This document shows, piece after piece, positions 45,599 to 51,278 of a stretch of 51,278 nt of DNA. The stretch is from JAHEJA01 sp965656445 (GTDB taxonomy: Bacteria; Pseudomonadota; Alphaproteobacteria; Rhodobacterales; Rhodobacteraceae). Where the stretch lies: assembly GCA_965656445.1 (NCBI GenBank), contig CBFHKO010000013.1, forward strand, positions 1 through 51,278, in the 5' to 3' direction. The notes beneath the pieces are model-generated. The model was not told where the DNA came from. It did no database searches and saw only the letters and a list, made by a program, of their open reading frames with translations. The first letter of the stretch is position 1. Each line of letters starts with the position of its first letter. The translations under genes and the position numbers were made by a program.

Positions 45599-46617
45599 GC
45601 GACTAACCCCTTTTTAACGGAATAGAACTCAGGCTTTGGGATCATTGTGACAGGCTGCCTTTGACCCGTTTCGAGGGCTTTTACCCCAGCTTCAGCCACT
45701 ATTGCCGAGCAAAATCCATCCCAGCAATCCGATGCGATGGTTGGGAATATTCCTGTTTCAACAAAGCGCAAGAAGTCGCGGTTTTGGCGAACATAAGCCT
45801 CGTGATAGCGCCCGCGCCAATCCGTGTCATATCGGGTGCTTGAGGCCAGCTTCATATCTGTGCGCGTATAGGCCACATTGTTCATGGCCATCGACCCCGC
45901 CTCGCCGACCAATTCGGCGCGCACGTCATAGCCATAAGCGGCGTTGTTATTTATTTCGATTGTCACAAGTTGATCATTCGCAGTCTCTAACACCATCACC
46001 ACTGGGGCCACGCGGTCATCAGACCGACGCGGCTGATGCGCCGTGACGCTGACAAACTCTGTCCCAAGAATATGACGCACGACATCGAACTCATGAGGTG
46101 CTGAATTTGTGATGGCCATCGCACCTGTGAAATCTGCTGCAGGGGTTTCCACATTGCGGTGGAAGTTATGCATCATAAGCGCACGGCCCAATGACCCGTT
46201 GGTTAGGGCCTGTCGCATCTCAATATAGGATTGATCATAGCGGCGCATAAAGCCGAGCATGACCAGCTGTTTTCCTGCTCTTTGTTCAGCCTCGATCACC
46301 TCAAGACATTCAGAAGACGACTGCGAGAGCGGCTTTTCGCACAGGATAGGCTTGCCCAATTCGATACAGGCCTTGGACAAAGGTGCATGCGTAAAATCCG
46401 GAGAGGCCACAATGACAGCATCAACGTCTGGCCGTGCAATCACCGCTTGGGCGTCAGTGGCGACGTCCTTGGCACCCGTAGCATTTGCGACGGATTTCGC
46501 CCGCTCAATGTCCATATCACACACGACCTGAAGCGTGGCTCCGGATAGGTCTTTGGACACGATATGGGCGTGATCTTCTCCCATCAGCCCTGCACCAATG
46601 ATAGCCAATCTGGTCAT
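45595..46617 (-). CDS. Gfo/Idh/MocA family oxidoreductase
   Basis: Second NAD(P)-dependent cyclitol/sugar dehydrogenase of the block, 340 residues. IIGAGLMGEDHAHIV binds the cofactor, LCEKPLSQ carries the catalytic Lys, and ITNSAPHEFDVVRHILG the active-site His. The C-terminal half is a normal Gfo domain. It could handle scyllo- or chiro-inositol or an inosose. The ATG at 46617 follows TGGAGA, better than a start at 46668. It sits 120 nt downstream of the ABC ATPase gene, with a palindrome in the spacer. Confidence 0.85.
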   Translation of the reverse strand: MTRLAIIGAGLMGEDHAHIVSKDLSGATLQVVCDMDIERAKSVANATGAKDVATDAQAVIARPDVDAVIVASPDFTHAPLSKACIELGKPILCEKPLSQSSSECLEVIEAEQRAGKQLVMLGFMRRYDQSYIEMRQALTNGSLGRALMMHNFHRNVETPAADFTGAMAITNSAPHEFDVVRHILGTEFVSVTAHQPRRSDDRVAPVVMVLETANDQLVTIEINNNAAYGYDVRAELVGEAGSMAMNNVAYTRTDMKLASSTRYDTDWRGRYHEAYVRQNRDFLRFVETGIFPTIASDCWDGFCSAIVAEAGVKALETGQRQPVTMIPKPEFYSVKKGLVA

Positions 46618-46661
46618 CGGAAATCTCCAAAATTTTGGTCGGGCACAGAACCCGTCTATTC

Positions 46662-46680
46662 GTTGCAATTTTTGTGCAAC
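46662..46680. promoter_or_regulatory. Candidate operator GTTGCA-N7-TGCAAC
   Basis: Perfect 6-7-6 dyad lying 45-63 nt upstream of the Gfo/Idh/MocA start, in the only large spacer of the catabolic block after the transporter. It suggests a second promoter here. Confidence 0.5.
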
Positions 46681-46737
46681 ATCCTGTTTGACCCGTAACT
46701 TTAACGGACGGTTTGAACAACCCTCGTCCGACGCAGT

Positions 46738-47520
46738 TTAGCCTTCGATGCTTGCTTCGAGATCAATCATAGATTCCCCGCCCGCCATGAGGTCCGCGAT
46801 TTCCTCGCGCGTTCTATCACCCTTGCGGAAGTCAGCCGCAATTGACCCACGGATCAAAACCGCAAAATGGTCCCCAACAGCCATTGCATGCATCACTTGG
46901 TGCGTGATGAAAATCACGGCCAAACCGCGGCGTTTCGCTTCATTCACAATACGCAAAACATGCGCAGATTGTTTGACGCCGAGCGCCGCCGTGGGTTCAT
47001 CTAGGATCAAAACCCGTGCGCCAAAATAAACAGCCCGTGCAATCGCAAGGGACTGCCGCTCACCACCTGACAGGCCGCCAACAAGCCGATCGCCATCTTC
47101 GATACGTGTGATGCCAAAGTTGCGCACTTCGCGGACCGCAATTTCATTGGCCTTTTCACGGTCAAAAACCTTGAAGGGTCCCCAACCTTTGGTCGGCTCG
47201 ACGCCTGCGAAAAAGCTTCGACCAATGGACATCAAAGGAAAGGTGCCTCCGAATTGGTGAACACAGGCAATTCCCGCCTCTTGAGCCACCTTTGGCCCAC
47301 TGAAGCTCACAGGTTTGCCATCCATCAAAATTTCACCACGTGTTGGTGCGTGCACACCCGCCATGGTTTTGATCAATGTAGATTTACCCGCACCATTATC
47401 ACCCAACAAACACAACACTTCGCCTGCTTTGACGGAAAGGCTGATGTTATGAAGTACGTCGATCGGTCCAAATGACTTATCAACATTGCGAAGTTCAAGA
47501 ACGTTTTGTGTATCTGACAT
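46738..47520 (-). CDS. Sugar/inositol ABC transporter ATPase
   Basis: Single-domain CUT2-type ATPase of 260 residues, unlike the duplicated RbsA. Walker A GDNGAGKST, signature GLSGGERQSLAIARAV, Walker B VLILDEPTAAL, H-loop IFITHQV. AGIACVHQFGGTFPLMSIGRSFF resembles FrcA-type ATPases. AGGAGG precedes the ATG, which lies 3 nt after the permease stop. Confidence 0.93.
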   Translation of the reverse strand: MSDTQNVLELRNVDKSFGPIDVLHNISLSVKAGEVLCLLGDNGAGKSTLIKTMAGVHAPTRGEILMDGKPVSFSGPKVAQEAGIACVHQFGGTFPLMSIGRSFFAGVEPTKGWGPFKVFDREKANEIAVREVRNFGITRIEDGDRLVGGLSGGERQSLAIARAVYFGARVLILDEPTAALGVKQSAHVLRIVNEAKRRGLAVIFITHQVMHAMAVGDHFAVLIRGSIAADFRKGDRTREEIADLMAGGESMIDLEASIEG

Positions 47521-47523
47521 GAC

Positions 47524-48576
47524 TTAGTCCTCCTTCTTGCTGGACGACCAACTGGTCGCAAGTTTCTGGAAAGTTCCGTTCATCAAAACAGCGATCAAAA
47601 GCATTACACCGATAATGAGCAACGAAAGATTGCGGTCGATGTCTGTGTAGTTGATCCCTTGCTGTACGATGCCAAGCGTCATAGTGCCAAAGACAACCCC
47701 AGCAACAGAGCCAAAGCCACCGTTCAAAAGAACCCCGCCAACAACACTCGCAATAATGGTGAAAAAGATCATGTTAAAGAAGGTAGCTGATTGAGCTGAA
47801 TTGAACTGGATCACCTGACACATGCCGGCCAGCGCTGTGCATACAGAACATAGGATAAAGAGCCAAATTTTTAGCTTGTTGACAGGAATACCTGCATTCC
47901 GCGCGCTTTCTGGATCGCCACCAACGGCAAACACCCAATTACCCCAAGGCGATTTGTGCAAAAAGAACCAGAAAACAACGATCAATCCAATCCACCAGTA
48001 TACAGCCGAGCGAAACCCGAAATACCGTGTTCCAAAAAGAGCCTTTGCCCAATCCGGAGATTGCATAGACACGTTCGTATTGTTTATCAAAAAGTCAGAT
48101 AGAGCCAGCGTAAGGCCACCAACAGCAAATAGGGTGGCAAGTGTAACAATGAATGATGGCACCTGCGTACGCGTGACCAGCAGACCATTCACTAGTCCAA
48201 CACTTGCGGCCATGGCCAGTGTCATCATAATGCCAAGCCACATCGGCAGCTCATAGTGATTTACGCTGATGCCAAGCATCATAGCAGAGGCAGGAAGGAC
48301 AGCTCCTGTCGAAATATCAAGCTCGCCCGCGATCATTAGAAAGGCAACCGGAATGGCAATAATGCCAACCGTACTGGCAAAGTTCATCCAATTCGCAAAA
48401 CCTGCAATCGAAAGAAAGTTCCGCGAAAAGCCAAACATTGCGAAGATGACAAAGACGATCACCATTCCAACAAAAGCACCCATTGCTGGGCTACGGATCA
48501 ATTCGCCTAATGAGAAACTAGAACTGGCGGATTTGGGGCTCGGTGCCGGTGAACTGTTCGTATCTGTATGGGACAA
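47524..48576 (-). CDS. Sugar/inositol ABC transporter permease (RbsC/FrcC family)
   Basis: Inner-membrane permease of 350 residues with about ten helices. ELDISTGAVLPASAMMLG and the conserved VGGVLLNGGFGSVAGVVFG are family motifs. Initiation is at TTG 48576, supported by GGGGAGAG 6 nt upstream and no better ATG nearby. It is encoded between the binding protein and ATPase. Confidence 0.93.
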   Translation of the reverse strand: MSHTDTNSSPAPSPKSASSSFSLGELIRSPAMGAFVGMVIVFVIFAMFGFSRNFLSIAGFANWMNFASTVGIIAIPVAFLMIAGELDISTGAVLPASAMMLGISVNHYELPMWLGIMMTLAMAASVGLVNGLLVTRTQVPSFIVTLATLFAVGGLTLALSDFLINNTNVSMQSPDWAKALFGTRYFGFRSAVYWWIGLIVVFWFFLHKSPWGNWVFAVGGDPESARNAGIPVNKLKIWLFILCSVCTALAGMCQVIQFNSAQSATFFNMIFFTIIASVVGGVLLNGGFGSVAGVVFGTMTLGIVQQGINYTDIDRNLSLLIIGVMLLIAVLMNGTFQKLATSWSSSKKED

Positions 48577-48634
48577 GGGTTCTCTCCCCGCAAGTGTGCG
48601 GCTGGGTCAAGTGAGTGGAAATTTGGTAAAATGG

Positions 48635-48658
48635 TCAGCCAACACAAAGGCTGGCTGA
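48635..48658 (-). other. Intercistronic stem-loop between binding-protein and permease genes
   Basis: TCAGCCA and TGGCTGA pair around a 10-nt loop, 15 nt past the binding-protein stop, with no U-run. Same position and form as the hairpins after dctP and oppA. Confidence 0.6.
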
Positions 48659-48672
48659 ACATGGAGCGTTAT

Positions 48673-49626
48673 TTAGCGTGTACCTGCTTCAACACCAGCG
48701 AATGTCGCGTCGATGTTAGACGCGTCAACGATTGCTGGGCCTGTTAGGACTGGCTCAGTCGCAACTTTTGTACCAAAGTCGATGTGCGCTGCAAGTGTGG
48801 AAACTGATAGGAAGCCCTGATAGTAAGGCGTTTGGTCAATTGCCATAGTCTGAGTGCCAGCTTTGATACGGTCCAGTGTGGATGGGCTAAGGTCAAATGT
48901 CCCTAACTTAACTTCACCAGTTTTGCCGAGCTGCTCGATCGCAGCTGCAGACGCATCCGCCGCCCATGTTGCCAAGTTCACAACTGCGTCGATTGATGCG
49001 TCACCATTAAGTTCCGCTTCGATTGCCGCTGATGTACCAGCAACGTCACCGTCAAGGTTAGCAGGGACGCGCAAGATAGTTGCTTTTGCACCGGCTTCTG
49101 TTGCGCCATCTGCAACGCCTTTACAGCGCGCTTCTAGGTTCACTGTGCCTGGGATCTGAATGTGGCACAAAATGTGAGCCGCGCCAGAATTCGCCATGTA
49201 TTTACCGCCAGCAACACCAGCAACATATTCATCAGAACCGAAGTAGTTAAGCGCGCCAGACTCTTCTAAGAAATCGCCACCACCGTTGAGCAATGTGACC
49301 TTGATACCAGCGTCCTGAGCCGCTTTGATCGCAGGCAACTGCGCATCAGGAACAGGAAGAACAGTCGCGATACCATCAACACCCTGAGCAGTCGCTTGCT
49401 CAATAAGTGTCGCAAGATCTGCACCGTAGTTGTCGTAATTATTTGTCTGCAAGATGTTCAAAGAGCCACCGCGTGCTTCGATCACCATAGCCGCGTCTTC
49501 TGCACCTTTTTTAACAACGTTCCAGAATGAGTCTTGGTTAGATCCGATGACCAATGCGATGTCAGCAGCAAAAGCACCGGATGCTGTAAACGCTAGCGCA
49601 GCTGTGGTTGTAATAAGTTTTTTCAT
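48673..49626 (-). CDS. Sugar/inositol ABC transporter substrate-binding protein
   Basis: Periplasmic binding protein of 317 residues (peripla_BP_4 type). Sec signal MKKLITTTAALAFTASGAFA is visible, cleaved before ADIALVIGS. VIGSNQDSFWNVVKKGAEDAAM and VNLATWAADASAAAIEQLG contribute the hinge and ligand pocket. Genomic context with iol genes suggests myo-inositol or a similar cyclitol. ATG 49626 has GGGAGGAAA upstream, ruling out the 41-residue extension. First gene of a leftward run that continues to iolB. Confidence 0.93.
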   Translation of the reverse strand: MKKLITTTAALAFTASGAFAADIALVIGSNQDSFWNVVKKGAEDAAMVIEARGGSLNILQTNNYDNYGADLATLIEQATAQGVDGIATVLPVPDAQLPAIKAAQDAGIKVTLLNGGGDFLEESGALNYFGSDEYVAGVAGGKYMANSGAAHILCHIQIPGTVNLEARCKGVADGATEAGAKATILRVPANLDGDVAGTSAAIEAELNGDASIDAVVNLATWAADASAAAIEQLGKTGEVKLGTFDLSPSTLDRIKAGTQTMAIDQTPYYQGFLSVSTLAAHIDFGTKVATEPVLTGPAIVDASNIDATFAGVEAGTR

Positions 49627-49780
49627 GTCGATTTCCTCCCTTGGATAAAGCCGCATGCTGACGGCTCGACAATGTATTTTGGCCGAATTGGCCGATTTGC
49701 TCGCGAGAGAGAGCACAAGACAATTGGTCTGCCAAAGCAGGTCATTCATCTCTTAATTGTGTGTTGGGCCTCCCCCAAAA

Positions 49781-49817
49781 CGTTGATTGCTCGGTTTTCT
49801 CGTGAGCTAAATCAACG
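49781..49817. promoter_or_regulatory. Long imperfect dyad between the LacI and transporter genes
   Basis: CGTTGATT (49781-49788) pairs with AATCAACG (49810-49817). Inside these, GCTC (49789-49792) pairs with GAGC (49804-49807), leaving a 2-nt bulge. It is centred in the 297-nt divergent region, a natural place for the regulator's operator. Nearby TTGGCCGA is directly repeated at 49679-49686 and 49688-49695. Confidence 0.5.
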
Positions 49818-49923
49818 CTCCATTACTGCATTGTTGACATCTTTCAAATCAACACCAATAATTCCAAAAGCGAAATTTCATATCATTTCGTTTCTAGCCG
49901 CACCAAGAATGGAATTTTTTGAC

Positions 49924-50952
49924 ATGAAAAGACCAACGATACCTGATCTTGCGACGGCCGCTGGCGTTTCGGTGTCAACTGTTAACCGTGTCCTAAATCA
50001 ACCCGAATCGGTTCGCTCACCAACGCAAGAACGCGTTCTCGCAGCAGCAGAGGAGATCGGGTTTTATGGCTTAGGCACCATCGAAAACGCCGTAAAATCA
50101 ACCCAAACCACACATCGACTTGGAGTGCTCTTACAGCGAGGATCGCGGAAATTTTACCGAAACCTTGGTGACACTATTTCAGACGTTGCACATACCTACG
50201 ACGGTCACAAGATCGAGTTAACAGTAGAATATCTTGACGATCTAACCCCTGAGCGGGTCGCAGAACATATGATCTCTATGGGGAAACGGTGCGAGGCCTT
50301 AGCGATCGTTGCGCCTCAGCACCCGCTTGTTGCAGATGCAATCGACGCGGTTCTAGAAACAGGCGTTCCTGTTGTATCCTTAATCGGTCCCCTTACAGCA
50401 AAGGGAAACATTAGCTTCGTTGGCCTTGATAATTGGAAAGTCGGAAGAACAGCAGCCTGGGCCTTTGACAAGATGGTCCGTGATCCGGGTAAAATTGGCG
50501 TGCTGGTTGGTTCTCATCGGCTCCGCAACCAAGAAATGAACGAAAGCGGATTTCGCTCTTATTTCCGAGAGCACAACGCCAATTTCTCCGTTCTTGAGCC
50601 ATTACCAACATATGAGTCCGCCGCAGTCGCCCGCGAACACGTGGAAAAATTACTTACCGACTACCCAGATCTGTGCGGACTATACATCTCAGGTGGGGGC
50701 GTCACCGGCGCAATTGCGGCCCTTCAGGCAATGCCAAAGCGAGATGATTTTGTTGCCGTCGGCTACGAATTGTTTGATGAAACACGCGCGGCCTTAATTG
50801 ACGGCACTCTGTCCATGATAATCTCACACCCCATGGACCGTTTTGCCAAAGAAACCATAGCAACCTTATTAAAAGCCAAAAGCGGTGGTCGCGATGTTGG
50901 TGTTCACAGAGTAACTTTCGGCTTTGATATCTATACGCCTGAAAGTGTCTGA
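49924..50952 (+). CDS. LacI family transcriptional regulator
   Basis: Repressor-type protein of 342 residues. The LacI helix-turn-helix is at residues 4-26 (TIPDLATAAGVSVSTVNRVLNQ), with a hinge helix near 50-60 and a periplasmic-binding-like ligand domain. The VNRVLNQPE form is common in proteobacterial LacI regulators of ribose- and inositol-type operons. The start used here puts the HTH at the N-terminus. ATG 49909 would add five residues, and the frame runs open further upstream without a homologous sequence. It is divergent from the transporter-iol block, so it is the probable inositol-responsive regulator (inference). Confidence 0.93.
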   Translation: MKRPTIPDLATAAGVSVSTVNRVLNQPESVRSPTQERVLAAAEEIGFYGLGTIENAVKSTQTTHRLGVLLQRGSRKFYRNLGDTISDVAHTYDGHKIELTVEYLDDLTPERVAEHMISMGKRCEALAIVAPQHPLVADAIDAVLETGVPVVSLIGPLTAKGNISFVGLDNWKVGRTAAWAFDKMVRDPGKIGVLVGSHRLRNQEMNESGFRSYFREHNANFSVLEPLPTYESAAVAREHVEKLLTDYPDLCGLYISGGGVTGAIAALQAMPKRDDFVAVGYELFDETRAALIDGTLSMIISHPMDRFAKETIATLLKAKSGGRDVGVHRVTFGFDIYTPESV

Positions 50953-50985
50953 TGACTTAGCTAAAAAAGTTTCACAGCAAGTCAT
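50952..50985 (+). terminator. Weak candidate terminator of the LacI gene
   Basis: ATGACTT-A-GCT pairs with AGC-AAGTCAT (10 bp with one bulged A) around a 13-nt loop, followed only by TTGATT. It begins at the last base of the stop codon. Confidence 0.35.
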
Positions 50986-51090
50986 TTGATTAAACTTGAG
51001 ATATTTTCTGGATTGTGTCGCACTTGCTTGCAAACACTGAGCTACATAAGTGGATCACTGTGCACTGTTTATCTATATATAAGGGCTGAT

Positions 51091-51167
<77 letters not shown>

Positions 51168-51218
51168 ACAGGATGTTTTAGATCGTATAGAGAGCTACAT
51201 ATATGTTGGTATTTATTA

Positions 51219-51278
51219 GGTTTGGCGGTGACTTACTCTCCCACACCTTAAGATGCAGTACCATCAGCGCAACGGTGC
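51219..51278 (-). rRNA. rrf: 5S ribosomal RNA, 3' part, cut by window edge
   Basis: On the minus strand the last 60 nt include GATGGTACTGCATCTTAAGG and GTGGGAGAGTAAGTCACCGCC, the characteristic 3' half of alphaproteobacterial 5S rRNA. The exact 3' end is uncertain by a few bases. The rest of the rRNA operon lies off the right edge. Confidence 0.93.

Noticed and set aside
49672..49923. N-terminal extension of the LacI gene from the ATG-like start at 49672
   Set aside because: The extra 84 residues have no homology pattern, and LacI proteins begin with the HTH. The short start at 49924 fits.

Overview
The window looks like a chromosomal segment of a marine alphaproteobacterium of the order Rhodobacterales (Roseobacter-like), of moderate GC. 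The indications are a soxBDAG sarcosine oxidase operon, a ccmI-ruvX-DUF1289 cluster, TRAP and Opp transporters, an iol operon with an iolC-DUF2090 fusion, and an rRNA operon ending 5S-tRNA-fMet. The assignment rests on recognised protein families and gene order. No database search was run.

Left part (1-9.6 kb): the 3' part of an RND exporter, an orphan 80-residue protein, an Atm1-type ABC exporter, a LysM/Ig-like envelope protein, a LOG-type phosphoribohydrolase, a RarD-like EamA permease and an iron superoxide dismutase. Next (9.7-15.2 kb) is the heterotetrameric sarcosine oxidase operon soxB-soxD-soxA-soxG, read leftwards, with a small putative membrane protein gene lying on the opposite strand between soxB and soxD. 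Rightward ccmI-ruvX-DUF1289 follows, then leftward genes: a TauE/SafE permease coupled to an Fe(II)/2-oxoglutarate-type dioxygenase, dusA, and a secreted repeat-domain protein that appears cut off inside its last domain.

From 22.1 to 25.7 kb a tightly coupled rightward operon makes sugar nucleotides for surface polysaccharide: a UDP-glucuronate 4-epimerase-like enzyme, kdsD, kdsB and kdsA, ending at a strong terminator. From 25.75 to 36.1 kb everything reads leftwards: a DctPQM TRAP transporter, and an oppABCDF operon that continues into a GNAT acetyltransferase and a xylose-dehydrogenase-like SDR. An IlvD/EDD dehydratase follows, with a perfect 8-7-8 palindrome upstream.

From 38.3 to 49.6 kb lies a continuous leftward inositol-type catabolic block: a sugar ABC transporter (binding protein, permease, ATPase), a Gfo/Idh/MocA dehydrogenase, two xylose-isomerase-like TIM-barrel proteins, idhA/iolG, an iolC-DUF2090 fusion, iolD and iolB. 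It is faced by a divergent LacI regulator. No canonical iolE is visible, and the TIM-barrel genes are candidates to replace it. The right edge holds tRNA-fMet and the 3' end of 5S rRNA, both on the minus strand.

Two themes recur. All three solute-binding-protein genes are followed by a hairpin without a U-tract before their membrane-component genes. Several palindromes of different sequence sit at the catabolic promoters. I did not find a clearly novel defence or mobile system, CRISPR array, integrase or IS element.
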